Source: Irineochytrium annulatum
Taxonomy: Eukaryota; Chytridiomycota; Chytridiomycetes; Chytridiales; Chytridiaceae
Length of the DNA: 64,000 nucleotides
Direction of reading: 5' to 3'
NCBI GenBank assembly: GCA_027600665.1
Contig: JADGJL010000002.1
Coordinates: 1-64,000, forward strand
Shown here: piece after piece, positions 18,232 through 28,700 of the stretch
How positions within the stretch are numbered: the stretch's first letter is position 1
Layout: each line of letters opens with the position of its first letter
Made by a program: the position numbers and the translations under genes
The notes under the pieces: model-generated
What the model saw: the letters and a program-made list of their open reading frames with translations, nothing else
What the model was told of the DNA's origin: nothing
Databases searched by the model: none

Positions 18232-18280
18232 TTTATCGGTACAAATTCTTGTCCCAAGCCGAGGACATGAGTTTGTACCG
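18232..18280 (+). repeat. Hairpin-forming repeat, right copy
   Basis: Second copy of the repeat at 16831-16875. Here the arms 18238-18254 and 18263-18279 pair over 17 bases with two mismatches around CAAGCCGA. There is no T-run, so it is not a plain terminator. Confidence 0.7.
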
Positions 18281-18407
18281 AATGCCGATTAGTGGGTTAT
18301 TTGAATAATAATTGACGTATTTAAAACTTCAATAAGCAGCTATGCAGGATAATACCTTAATACAACTAAGAAAGCAGTTGATTAACTTAATCGTGAGCCT
18401 TTGCATC

Positions 18408-20021
18408 CTATTTCGTGAGAACTTTCGAACTTTCTCTATGCTTTTTGCGATATTCATTAGGGCTGCATCCTATTTCCTGTTTGAACAGTTTGGTAAAGTG
18501 TGAGTAGTTGGTATACCCCACATGTCCGGCAATGGAATGAATCGATTGTGTGGTGGTCTCCAATAGATGCCTGGCAGCTACAAGACGGATGTGAATAACA
18601 TAATTGCCGAGGGATATGCCCATCTCTTTCTTGAACAGCCTTGCGAGATAATCAGGGTTCATATAGACCCTGTCTCCAAGGCTATTTCTTGTCAGGTCTT
18701 CTCCATAGTGGGTGCGTATATAATGGGTGATCTCGTGTACAACCGACGTCGGCTGCTCGGAAACATTCAAATATTCCGCAGCCGTATTGACCAGATAGGC
18801 AATGTACGCTTGCATATCTTCAATCGAATGCAGAGACTGCATGAACAATTGATCATTCGTACTGCCCATGTACAGCTTGTGGACTTCAATTCCCTTACTT
18901 TTCAATTGGGCATAAACCAACTGCACCAGATCAAGACGCAGCAGACTGAGAACAGCGGTACCTACGTTGCCTTCATGGACAAGTTGATGCATATAACGAC
19001 CGGTTTCATCCAGAAAGGATTGGAAACGATTCTCATTCAGCAATTGCTCCAGCAAGCCCAGATCAGGCGGTATATAATCTAATTCGGGCCTTGTATAGTT
19101 CTCCAGCAAGAAGGTTTGGTTGCGGTGTTTGATTCGCTCTTCATTCATCAACAATAGCTCATTCACCGTATGACGGATTTGCCCGAGCGGCAGGGAGAAA
19201 CCGATCGTACAGCAGGCATCCGATTTCAGGTAGTTATTTACCTCCGGAATGAAGGCGTTGCACATGGATTCAATAAGTTGTACATTTGGTAACTTGTTCC
19301 ATTTTATAATAACCATCCAGTTATGATCCTTGATCTCGGATATCGCTTCAATAGAGAATAAACGGTCTTGAAACCGTTCAACCATCACGTTCAAACAAGC
19401 GTAATCAAACAGATTTTTGTCGGTTTTGCCCAGCGTACCATCATACGGAAACAGATTAACCAGCATAGGAAGAAATAGATCCGTTGGCTCATATGGCAGA
19501 TGCTGCTCAGTCAAAAATGCAGAAACATCAGCGGAGTTGGACAGATAGACTTTACTGGAGATGAGCCTGCGCCAGCTGTCCTCAATAAGCTTGCTTCTAT
19601 TTTTCTGCCAAAGTTCACCTTCATAGATGGCCTTCTGAATAAACTGCTGATCCCGGGCTTTGGCAACTGCCTTCTGAATAATCAGAGTCAACTTGTCGAA
19701 TTCGATGGGCTTTAGAAAATAATCAAAGCTTTGCAGTTCGATGGCTTTTTGCGCATAGTTGAAATCTGCATAATTGGTAAGAAAGATCGTTTGTACGTTA
19801 TACGATTCATCACGGACCCAGGCGAGCAGCTCGAGTCCGCTTCCCTGCGGCATCTCAATATCACAAACAAGAATCTGAACCGGATGATTTTGCAATACCT
19901 CTTTGGCTTGCGCAATATTGTAGGCAGTGAAGATCGTATTAATTCCCAGGGCGCCCCAGTCAATTTTATTCTCCAATGCCATGACAACAAAGTAATCATC
20001 ATCAACCAGCAATATATTCAT
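18408..20021 (-). CDS. AraC-type response regulator (YesN-like)
   Basis: A 537-residue cytoplasmic transcription factor. It has an N-terminal receiver domain (LLVDDDY, phospho-acceptor Asp in ILVCDIEMP near residue 54, TNYADFNYAQKAI, and the lysine in YFLKPIEF), a long central region of about 300 residues, and a C-terminal AraC double HTH (LTRNSLGDRVYMNPDYLARLFKKEMG; HFTKLFKQEIGCSPNEYRKKH). ATG 20021 follows GAGAGGTGAT. The gene overlaps the end of the sensor kinase gene by 20 bases, so the pair is coupled. It is divergent from the ABC permease operon it presumably activates. Confidence 0.93.
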   Translation of the reverse strand: MNILLVDDDYFVVMALENKIDWGALGINTIFTAYNIAQAKEVLQNHPVQILVCDIEMPQGSGLELLAWVRDESYNVQTIFLTNYADFNYAQKAIELQSFDYFLKPIEFDKLTLIIQKAVAKARDQQFIQKAIYEGELWQKNRSKLIEDSWRRLISSKVYLSNSADVSAFLTEQHLPYEPTDLFLPMLVNLFPYDGTLGKTDKNLFDYACLNVMVERFQDRLFSIEAISEIKDHNWMVIIKWNKLPNVQLIESMCNAFIPEVNNYLKSDACCTIGFSLPLGQIRHTVNELLLMNEERIKHRNQTFLLENYTRPELDYIPPDLGLLEQLLNENRFQSFLDETGRYMHQLVHEGNVGTAVLSLLRLDLVQLVYAQLKSKGIEVHKLYMGSTNDQLFMQSLHSIEDMQAYIAYLVNTAAEYLNVSEQPTSVVHEITHYIRTHYGEDLTRNSLGDRVYMNPDYLARLFKKEMGISLGNYVIHIRLVAARHLLETTTQSIHSIAGHVGYTNYSHFTKLFKQEIGCSPNEYRKKHRESSKVLTK

Positions 20022-21702
20022 GATTTATCACCTCTCCAGTACGCTCTGAATTCAATACCATTTTAGGCAAGGAAAGCGTGATTCGAGCGCCAATTGTGTC
20101 GTTTGCAAACGTAATTGCAGCTTCATGCCCGTATAGCAGCTCCAAACGTTGAATGGTATTCATAATGCCAATCCGGTTGCCTCCTGTTTGTTCCAGTGCA
20201 TCTCCACGGATGAGAGCTTCAAGAATATCCGGCTTAAATCCGGGTCCCGTATCAGAGATATGGATCAGCACTCGATCACCATTTTCCTGTTGTTCTACAT
20301 TTACGGATAACGTAATACATAACTCCCGTTCCCGTGAGACTCCGTATTTGACAGCATTTTCGATGAAGGTTTGTATAACCAGTGGTGGAACAGCGATACC
20401 TGTGATCGTTTCGGACGTAGCAATTCGATAGGAGAAAGCATCCCGATAACGTGATTTCTGGATGTCCAGATACGTTCTCACATGTTCAATCTCGTTCTCC
20501 AACAGAACGAAATTGTCTCCGCTTTGAAAGATATAACGGAAATACCGGGACGTGGCGAGAGCCATACTTTCAATCTCCTCAAACATTTGCATCTGTGCCA
20601 TACTGTACATACTTGTCAGACAATTAAGGAAAAAATGAGGTTTGATCTGTAACTTCATATAATCCAAACGTATTTTCTGTTTCTCCAATTCCTGCTCATA
20701 GCGATCAATCTTGAAACGCTTAATCTGGCCCACCAGTTCCTTGAATTGTTCATTAACCTGTTCCAGTTCCATAATCCGGCTGCTCTTATGATCTGTCGCC
20801 TCATCACCGTCGTTTATTCGAGCAAGATTTTTGGAAAAACGCTGAATGGGAACAAGCAGATTCTTTCTGAAAAACATAAGGATTGCGCTTAAGGAGGAGG
20901 TTACAATCAAAAAAAGCAGCATGATGAGCAGCTGAGCCACCATGATTTTCTCAAATGCACCGAATTTGATAACCATGCGTGCACTAAAATCGGCGTTGGA
21001 AAAGTCGCTGCTGACAATGCTGTTTGACTGGAGTACATCCATCAACGAAGGCTTCGCTTCAACGCTGTTTTCTCCTCTGGCAGGTCCGGAAAGCTGCATG
21101 CCATTCACATCCACGAGAGAGGCGTATCCGCTCGCGCCCAGATTCATTTGCTGTAACGGAGCGATGAGATCATCTGCGGAGATCAACGCAATAAGATACC
21201 TATTGTAGTACGGTACAATATTGATCAGATATGAGGTGCCATTGACGTGAATAGGTGTCCAATGGGAATAGAACTTCTCATATACAGCTTTATCACGAGT
21301 AAGAGTAATGATCTGTCTTTTCACTTCAGAATAATCCGAATAAGAGATGCTTATTGGCGCACAGTTGAGGAAGTATTCACTGTTTTCCAAATAATAAAAG
21401 AAATTGTACGACTGGCCATAGTTTCGTTGTAATTCGGCAAAAAGCTTATGTAATTTCTCGTTGGACTTCAGAAAAGGAATGCTATTGACACCATACGTAT
21501 TCATCGTTTCCAGATTTTCGTCATTGGCAAGAGTCCATCCCATGAAATGATTAATGTAGGCAAAATCATGATTAATGCGATTAATGTACAGATCCGTGGT
21601 GTCCTGCAAGTATTGGGCGGACTGCTGCCTGACCAAGGAGATGGAAGCGACACTGATGATCAGATCCAGAACAAACACGACAAATGAAATGACGAACATC
21701 AT
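20002..21702 (-). CDS. YesM-type sensor histidine kinase
   Basis: A 566-residue membrane kinase. Two membrane segments (residues ~2-25 and ~245-270) bracket an extracellular sensor domain, followed by HAMP, the His_kinase domain (LQIKPHFFLNCLTSMYSM) and HATPase (ENAVKYG, DTGPGF). ATG 21702 leaves almost nothing before the first membrane helix. The frame stays open about 20 codons upstream with a protein-like stretch (GAIKPYPIRHYIR) and an AAAGGG site but no ATG/GTG/TTG, so the true start may be a rarer codon upstream. It works with the YesN-type regulator and probably senses a sugar or the binding protein of the divergent ABC system. Confidence 0.9.
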   Translation of the reverse strand: MMFVISFVVFVLDLIISVASISLVRQQSAQYLQDTTDLYINRINHDFAYINHFMGWTLANDENLETMNTYGVNSIPFLKSNEKLHKLFAELQRNYGQSYNFFYYLENSEYFLNCAPISISYSDYSEVKRQIITLTRDKAVYEKFYSHWTPIHVNGTSYLINIVPYYNRYLIALISADDLIAPLQQMNLGASGYASLVDVNGMQLSGPARGENSVEAKPSLMDVLQSNSIVSSDFSNADFSARMVIKFGAFEKIMVAQLLIMLLFLIVTSSLSAILMFFRKNLLVPIQRFSKNLARINDGDEATDHKSSRIMELEQVNEQFKELVGQIKRFKIDRYEQELEKQKIRLDYMKLQIKPHFFLNCLTSMYSMAQMQMFEEIESMALATSRYFRYIFQSGDNFVLLENEIEHVRTYLDIQKSRYRDAFSYRIATSETITGIAVPPLVIQTFIENAVKYGVSRERELCITLSVNVEQQENGDRVLIHISDTGPGFKPDILEALIRGDALEQTGGNRIGIMNTIQRLELLYGHEAAITFANDTIGARITLSLPKMVLNSERTGEVINHEYIAG

Positions 21703-21784
21703 ACGAATATAGTGCCGAATCGGATAGGGTTTAATGGCGCCCAGGTTTGCCAGAACAATACACCCTTTCTAGAATGCTTTATAA

Positions 21785-21798
21785 TGTAAACGCTTTAA
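21785..21798 (+). promoter_or_regulatory. Candidate CcpA cre site
   Basis: TGTAAACGCTTTAA fits the cre consensus over its conserved core. It lies in the divergent region between the YesM-type kinase and the ABC permease operon, suggesting carbon catabolite control. A second cre-like half, AAACGTTTGCTT, follows at about 21816. Confidence 0.55.
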
Positions 21799-21864
21799 TA
21801 TCTCAGAAATAGTATAAAACGTTTGCTTAAAAAAAACATAAAGATTTGCTTTTTTGGAGTTCAA

Positions 21865-21986
21865 AAGTCCGGAATACACACATGAAGGTCTGGATTGCAA
21901 TATGTTTTCTTTCGCAAGCTTGAGGTTACCCGCAGACAACCCCATAAAGGAACATCAGAAGTCCGAATACCGTACGAAGGGGTCCG
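21865..21986 (+). promoter_or_regulatory. Pair of direct repeats, candidate YesN binding sites
   Basis: AAGTCCGGAATACACAC (21865 on) and AAGTCCGAATACCGTAC (21959 on) are related 28-base units 94 bases apart, upstream of the permease operon. The rest of the 385-base divergent region (21703-22087) shows no coding signal. Confidence 0.4.
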
Positions 21987-22087
21987 ATAAAGAGAGTGGG
22001 AAGCCGTTTATACTGAGGTTATTCCTGAGATAAAAGGTTCAAACGGGAAAACAGCATCAGTATATCGGAAGGAGGGAAGAAAGAACT

Positions 22088-23011
22088 GTGCGGACTTACC
22101 CACTATTCTTTGGAAAGACAATGGAAAGAATCAGGCGCAATTGGGGGCTTTACGTTTTACTTTTACCGGCTTTCGTGTTAACACTACTTTTTGCTTATAA
22201 GCCAATGTACGGCGTTATTATCGCATTCAAGGATTATAGTCCCGCCTCAGGAATCGGGGGCAGTCCATGGGCGGGATTCAAGTATTTTGAGAAGTTTTTT
22301 CATTCCTATCAATTTACGAATACGATACGTAACACACTTATAATCAGCCTGTACAGTTTGGCTACATTTCCTCTGCCGATTATGCTTGCATTAATGGTGA
22401 ACCAGATGAGGGCAGGGAGGTTCAAGCGATTTTTCCAGACCGTCTCCTATATGCCCCACTTTATTTCAACCGTAGTCATGGTCGGATTAATGCTAATTCT
22501 GTTCTCGCCTAGCACTGGACTGGTTGGCAATATGTATCAGCTATTTGGAGCACAGGCGCCGGACTTATTGGGCTCATCGGCTCTGTTCAGCAGTGTGTAT
22601 GTATGGTCTGATGTGTGGCAGCACGTCGGTTGGGACAGCATCATCTATATTGCCGCGTTGTCTGCCGTAGATCCAAGCCTCTATGAAGCGGCAACGGTCG
22701 ATGGGGCAAGCAGATGGCACAAGATTCGTTATATTGATATTCCGATGCTTTTGCCGACGGCGATCACGCTGCTCATTCTAAGGATGGGCGGACTGCTTGG
22801 TGTAGGATTTGAGAAGGTCTATCTTATGCAAAACGACTTGAACATCCTTTCCAGTGAGATTCTGTCTACGTATGTATACAAAATCGGTTTGCTGAGCAGT
22901 CAATACAGCTTCTCCTCGGCAATTAACCTGTTTAATACGGTGATTAATTTCATTTTGCTGATTCTAGTTAATCAGTTGTCCAAGAAATACAGTGAGAACA
23001 GCCTATGGTAG
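22088..23011 (+). CDS. Sugar ABC transporter permease, LplB/PotB-like
   Basis: A 307-residue inner-membrane permease with six predicted helices and the EAA loop YEAATVDGASRWHKIRYIDIPM that contacts the ATPase. GTG 22088 is used with AAGGAGGG about 11 bases upstream; ATG 22121 is a less likely alternative. It forms an operon with the second permease, the binding lipoprotein and probably the secreted GH87-like enzyme. It probably imports oligosaccharides released by that enzyme. The ATPase is not encoded here; such systems share a general MsmX-type ATPase, which is known for this family. Confidence 0.92.
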   Translation: MRTYPLFFGKTMERIRRNWGLYVLLLPAFVLTLLFAYKPMYGVIIAFKDYSPASGIGGSPWAGFKYFEKFFHSYQFTNTIRNTLIISLYSLATFPLPIMLALMVNQMRAGRFKRFFQTVSYMPHFISTVVMVGLMLILFSPSTGLVGNMYQLFGAQAPDLLGSSALFSSVYVWSDVWQHVGWDSIIYIAALSAVDPSLYEAATVDGASRWHKIRYIDIPMLLPTAITLLILRMGGLLGVGFEKVYLMQNDLNILSSEILSTYVYKIGLLSSQYSFSSAINLFNTVINFILLILVNQLSKKYSENSLW

Positions 23012-23027
23012 AGGGGAGACAAACAAA

Positions 23028-23948
23028 TTGAGCATTATGGAGACGGCAGCAACCACCAGAACTCCCCATGTTAAACGACGAGCACGCATTACTGTGGCAG
23101 AAGCTATAATGTATGCTTTTGCTATTCTTTTTCTGATTGCGATCATATACCCGATCTATTTTATAGTCATTGCCTCCTTCAGTGATCCCTCTTCTGTGGC
23201 TAACGGACAGGTATGGGTCTTTCCCAAAGGCTTTACGCTTGAAGGGTACAAGGAACTGCTGAGGCATGAAAATATATGGATCGGATATCGAAATACCATT
23301 CTATACACGGTGGTAGGAACGCTTATCGGACTTGTTGTTAATATTTCGGCGGCTTATGCCTTATCAAGAAAAGATCTGGTTGGACGAAAATTTTTCTCTC
23401 TGTTCTTTATTTTTACGATGTTTTTTAGTGGCGGATTGATTCCAACCTTTCTGACCATTCGTGATTTTCATCTCTACAACACATTTCTCGTGATGGTGCT
23501 ACCGTTCTCCGTAGTGGTATTTGATATGATCGTCGCCCGGACATTCTTTCAGACCAGCATTCCTGGGGATCTATGGGAGGCAGCCCAGATCGATGGTTGC
23601 GGTAATCTGCGGTATTTTGTGCTGGTTGTACTGCCGTTGTCCAAAGCAATCATCGCAGTTTTGGGGTTATGGATTGCCGTAGGGTATTGGAATTCATATT
23701 TTAATGCCCTCATCTATCTGAAAGATCCTAACCTGTATCCGCTTCAATTGATCCTGCGTAACATTCTCATTACGAATCAGATGCAGTCGGGCATGGGAAC
23801 CGGGGAGGCTGCACAAGTGGCCTTGCGTCTTGCAAATCTAATGAGGTATTCCGTGATTATTATCGCCACGATTCCGATCATGTGTGTCTATCCGTTCATC
23901 CAAAAGTATTTCAATCAGGGGGTGATGATCGGCGCAGTGAAGGAATAA
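23028..23948 (+). CDS. Sugar ABC transporter permease, LplC-like
   Basis: A 306-residue second permease of the heterodimer, with six helices and the EAA loop WEAAQIDGCGNLRYFVLVVLP. TTG 23028 follows GAGGGGAG at 9 bases and gives MSIMETAATT; an earlier in-frame GTG lies inside the upstream gene. The C-terminus is FNQGVMIGAVKE, typical for this family. It starts 16 bases after the first permease. Confidence 0.92.
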   Translation: MSIMETAATTRTPHVKRRARITVAEAIMYAFAILFLIAIIYPIYFIVIASFSDPSSVANGQVWVFPKGFTLEGYKELLRHENIWIGYRNTILYTVVGTLIGLVVNISAAYALSRKDLVGRKFFSLFFIFTMFFSGGLIPTFLTIRDFHLYNTFLVMVLPFSVVVFDMIVARTFFQTSIPGDLWEAAQIDGCGNLRYFVLVVLPLSKAIIAVLGLWIAVGYWNSYFNALIYLKDPNLYPLQLILRNILITNQMQSGMGTGEAAQVALRLANLMRYSVIIIATIPIMCVYPFIQKYFNQGVMIGAVKE

Positions 23949-23986
23949 GGCAGATGTCATTCATTACGAATCAAGGAGGGTCCCAC

Positions 23987-25600
23987 ATGGGGAAGAAGAT
24001 AGGCAAGAAGTTTTTCACCAAAATGAATAGTTTGCTGCTTGTTACCGTGATGCTGGTAAGCGTTGTTGGATGCAGCAGTGGTAATAGCAGCGAGGTTGCA
24101 GAGACTCCAATATCAAGCGATTTTAATAAAGAAGGACTGCCGATTGTCAATAATCCAGTAACACTCAAAGTACTAACGGTGCGCTGGGGGAACATGGGTG
24201 ACACCTTCACCCAGAACCAATGGCTCAAGGATTTGGAGAAGGAGAGCAATGTGAAAATTGAGTGGCAGGTCATGTCCTCCAATGATTGGAGTGAGCAGAA
24301 ATCGATTATGCTGGCGAGCGGTACGCTTCCGGATATTATTCTGGGGGATCAGGTGTTCAGCGATTCGGACATCGTCAATAACCTGAGCTACTTCCGTCCG
24401 CTGGATGAATACATCGATTCGTATATGCCTAACTTGAAGGCAGCGATGGAAGAAACGCCTGACATGAAGAAAATAAGCACATTTCCTGACGGCAAAATTT
24501 ACTCCATGCCTACCCGATTACCTTCCCGTCCGAAGAGCAGGAATCAACCTGTAATTAACAAGGCATGGCTCGATAAACTTGGGTTGAAGGCACCTACAAC
24601 TACAGAAGAACTGTATCAGGTATTGAAAGCGTTTAAAGAGAAAGATCCAAACGGAAACGGGAAACCGGATGAGATTCCATACACGGAAACGGGTCTGAAT
24701 ATGGACCTTCTGAATCCGTTCGGGATCACGGACATTAATGCGAGCAGTATGATCGTGCAGGATGGAAAACCGGTCTATTATCCGACAACGGACGCTTATA
24801 AAGAGGGCCTTATTTACACACACAAATTGTATTCAGAAGGTCTGATCGATCAGGAATTGTTCACCCAAGACAACACCATGACCTCAGCCAAATGGCAAAA
24901 TGCAGACATTCCCATTGTCGGCTTCAGTAACCAATGGACCCCTGATGCGGTGTTTGGCAAGTGGAGCGACCAGTATGAAGCGATTGCGCCTATTGCAGGA
25001 CCTGATGGCAAACGTTATCAGCCAGGTGACCCTGGCGGCATGAATCTGGCCCGTAATGAATTGCTCATCACAAGTTCATGTACAGTTCCGGAAGTAGCAG
25101 CACGCTGGGCCGATCAATTCTATACGAATGAAGCTAGCATTCAGAATTTCTGGGGTGCGATCGGAACTGTCATTGAGAAAAATGATGATGGCACCTACAC
25201 ACTGATGGATCCTCCTGCAGGCACAAGTGCCGATGCCTGGTACTGGGATCAATCGCTGCGCGATTTTGGCCCGAAATATGTAAGCCCTTCCTTTGAAGAA
25301 AACATCAAGCTCAATCCAGAGGCGGGAGACGGACTCAAACTGCAAATCGATCAGTTGGGCAGCGCGGATGTAACAACGCCTTATCCGAAGGTCATGTACA
25401 ATGCAGAAGAGTTTCAGGAGCTGCCAACGCTGACAACGGATATTGATGGTTATGTGGCAACGATGCGTGCCCAATGGGTAACGAAAGGCGGCATTGAAGA
25501 GGGGTGGGATGCTTATGTCAAAAAGCTGAATGATATGGGTCTTGAACAATTGGTGACCATCCGGAATGATGCTTACGAGCGTTATATGAACGTTAAATAA
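23987..25600 (+). CDS. Extracellular solute-binding lipoprotein, LplA-like
   Basis: A 537-residue binding protein with a lipoprotein signal: charged N-terminus (GKKIGKKFFTKM), hydrophobic core and lipobox VVGC, giving a membrane-anchored protein on the outer face. The mature part has the large two-lobed fold of polysaccharide-type binding proteins (TLPDIILGD; PDGKIYSMPTR). ATG 23987 follows AAGGAGGGT; the open frame upstream overlaps the permease gene. It supplies substrate to the two permeases upstream. The ligand is inferred to be glucan oligosaccharides because of the downstream enzyme. Confidence 0.92.
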   Translation: MGKKIGKKFFTKMNSLLLVTVMLVSVVGCSSGNSSEVAETPISSDFNKEGLPIVNNPVTLKVLTVRWGNMGDTFTQNQWLKDLEKESNVKIEWQVMSSNDWSEQKSIMLASGTLPDIILGDQVFSDSDIVNNLSYFRPLDEYIDSYMPNLKAAMEETPDMKKISTFPDGKIYSMPTRLPSRPKSRNQPVINKAWLDKLGLKAPTTTEELYQVLKAFKEKDPNGNGKPDEIPYTETGLNMDLLNPFGITDINASSMIVQDGKPVYYPTTDAYKEGLIYTHKLYSEGLIDQELFTQDNTMTSAKWQNADIPIVGFSNQWTPDAVFGKWSDQYEAIAPIAGPDGKRYQPGDPGGMNLARNELLITSSCTVPEVAARWADQFYTNEASIQNFWGAIGTVIEKNDDGTYTLMDPPAGTSADAWYWDQSLRDFGPKYVSPSFEENIKLNPEAGDGLKLQIDQLGSADVTTPYPKVMYNAEEFQELPTLTTDIDGYVATMRAQWVTKGGIEEGWDAYVKKLNDMGLEQLVTIRNDAYERYMNVK

Positions 25601-25634
25601 TTTGAAATTTAGTTCACTTTTTTGAAAAAATTAT

Positions 25635-25683
25635 GCTATATAACCCGTAGAAACATCCATGCGAAAGTAGCGGTTTATATAGC
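25635..25683 (+). promoter_or_regulatory. Large intercistronic hairpin before the GH87-like gene
   Basis: GCTATATAACCCG (25635-25647) pairs with CGGTTTATATAGC (25671-25683) at 12 of 13 positions around a 23-base loop. It has no T-run and ends just before the AGGAGG site. It may stabilise or separate the mRNA of the lipoprotein from that of the enzyme. Confidence 0.5.
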
Positions 25684-25701
25684 ATCCTGAGGAGGAATTA
25701 A

Positions 25702-28700
25702 ATGCGTAGCAAATACATTGTATGGTCACTCGTATTAACGATGCTGGTCTCCAACGTATTCCTGAATGTAGGATTTCCTGCCAAAGTTTCGGCTGCAGGT
25801 GGGGAGAATCTGGCACTGGGTAAACAGGTTACCGCAAGCAGCTATAACCAAACGTATAGCCCGGCCCATGTGATTGATAATAATCAGACGACGTATTGGG
25901 AGAGTGCAAACAACGCATTTCCGCAATGGATTCAAGTGGATCTTGGAGCCAATACGACTATTGAACAAATCAACTTGAAGCTGCCTTCAGCCTGGGAAAC
26001 TCGCTCACAGACGATCACCATTCAAGGAAGCAGTAACGGTTCAACGTTCACAGATATCGTTGCTTCCAAGGACTATATATTTGATCCATCCCTGGCAGAG
26101 AATACGACTACGATTAATTTTGAGGCAATAGAAACACGATATGTTCGTCTCAAGGTGACAGGAAATACCGAATGGCCCGCTGCGCAATTGTCCGAATTTG
26201 AAATTTACGGTCCGCCTTCGCAGGAACCGAATCCTGACCCGACTGAACCCGGAGCGCCTGTGGAAGGAACGAATATTGCGATCGGCAAAGCAATCACGGC
26301 TTCTTCCAGCAGTCAGTCTTATGTCGCTGCAAATGCAAACGATAATAATATCAATACGTACTGGGAGGGAGGCAGCAATCCGAGCACGCTGACGCTGGAC
26401 CTCGGTTCCAATCATCAGATTACAGCCATTGTACTGAGACTAAACCCGGATCCGATTTGGAGTACACGAACGCAGACGATTCAAGTACTTGGACATAACC
26501 AGGACACAACCACTTTCAGCAATTTGGTGTCTGCCCAATCGTACACGTTTAATCCAGCTTCAGGTAACAACGTGAAGATTCCCGTTGCAGCAACGGTGAA
26601 ACGTCTGCAATTAAACATTACAGCGAACTCGGGCGCACCAGCTGGTCAAATTGCTGAATTTCAGGTATTTGGCACCGCTGCACCGAATCCCGACTTGACG
26701 ATTACTGGCATGTCCTGGACGCCTTCTTCACCTGTGGAGAACAGTCCAATCACGCTGAATGCCACAGTTAAAAACATGGGCTCTGCTGCATCTCCGGCAT
26801 CTATCGTCAACTTTTATCTGAATAATGAGCTGGCTGGTTCGGCATCTGTAAATGCTCTGCAGGCCGGGGCTTCAACAACAGTATCGCTTAACGCCGGCAA
26901 CCGGACCGCCGCATCATATACGCTAAGCGCAAAGGTGGATGAGAAAAATCAGATCATCGAAGAGAATGAAAGTAACAACCACTATACGCAATCATCCGCT
27001 CTGATCATTGCACCAATTACAAGCTCGGATCTGGTAGGAACGGTCTCTTGGAGTCCGAGCAATCCTACCGCCAACAGCACGGTAGCTTTTACTGTTAATC
27101 TGAAAAATCAGGGAAATCAGGCTTCAGCAGGCGGTGCGCACGGTGTTACAGTTGTACTCAAAAATGCTGCCGGAGCACCGTTTCAGACATACTCTGGCTC
27201 GTATAACGGTGTGTTGGCTCCGGGTGCATCTGTCAATGTGAATGTCGGCAGCTGGACAGCTGCAAACGGTAACTATAATGTGACAACGACCGTTGCCGCC
27301 GATAGTAATGAAGCCCAGGTAAAACAATCGAACAACGTATCGACAACCCCGCTGACTGTATATTCTGCCCGCGGAGCGAGCATGCCGTACACAAGGTATG
27401 ATACGGATGATGCAACTCGTGGAGGTAGTGCAACGCTGAAGTCAGCACCGACTTTTGACCAGGCATTAACGGCGTCTGAAGCCTCGGGGCAGAAGTATAT
27501 TGCTCTGCCATCGAATGGTTCCTACGCTCAATGGACGGTCAGACAAGGCGAAGGCGGCGCCGGAGTTACCATGCGATTTACGATGCCGGATTCGGCAGAT
27601 GGTATGGGACTGGATGGATCACTGGATGTGTATGTAAATGGCAGCAAGGTCAAAACCGTTCCTCTGACCTCTTATTACAACTGGCAGTATTTCTCTAGTG
27701 ATCATCCGGGAGATACGCCAAGTGCAGGACGTCCATTGTTCCGTTTTGACGAAGTTCACTGGAAACTGGATACACCTCTGAAAGCTGGAGACACGATTCG
27801 TATTCAAAAGACCAATGGGGATAGTCTTGAATATGGCGTTGATTTTCTTGAAATTGAATCTGTACCTGCTGCAATCTCGCGTCCGGCCAACGCTGTTTCT
27901 GTAACCGATTTTGGTGCGGTGGCTAACGATGCTAAGGATGATCTTGCCGCATTTGAAGCAGCCGTTCAATCCGCCGTTACTACAGGCAAAACATTATACA
28001 TCCCAGAAGGTACATTCCATCTGGGCAACATGTGGAAAATTGGCACGCCATCGAATATGATTGAGAACCTCACTGTAGTTGGTGCAGGTATTTGGCACAC
28101 GAATATTCAATTCACTAATCCGAATGCAGCATCTGGAGGCATATCATTCCGCGTGCAAGGCAAACTGGATTTCAGCAATGTCTATATGAACTCCATGCTG
28201 CGCTCGCGTTATAGCGAGAATGCAGTCTACAAGGGGTTTATGGACAATTTTGGTAAAAACTCAAAGGTCAGCAATGTTTGGGTTGAGCATTTTGAATGTG
28301 GGTTCTGGGTAGGGGATTATGCTCACACACCAGCGATCATCGCCGATGGCTTGGTCATTGAGAACAGTCGTATTCGCAATAACCTTGCTGATGGTGTCAA
28401 TTTTGCCCAAGGCACGAGCAACTCGGCAGTGCGCAATAGCAGTGTTCGCAACAACGGTGATGATGGTCTGGCCGTATGGACCAGCAACGTGAATGGTGCT
28501 CCTGCAGGAGTGAACAACACCTTCTCGTTCAACACCATCGAGAACAACTGGCGTGCAGCGGGAATCGCCTTTTTTGGTGGGAGCGGACATAAGGCCACCA
28601 ACAATCTGATTGTTGATACAGTTGGCGGTTCAGCAATCCGAATGAATACCGTCTTCCCGGGGTACCATTTCCAAAACAACACGGGCATTCAGTTCTCGGA

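Noticed and set aside
28323..28688. 121-codon minus-strand frame inside the GH87-like gene
   Set aside because: Shadow of the beta-helix coding sequence; no ribosome site.
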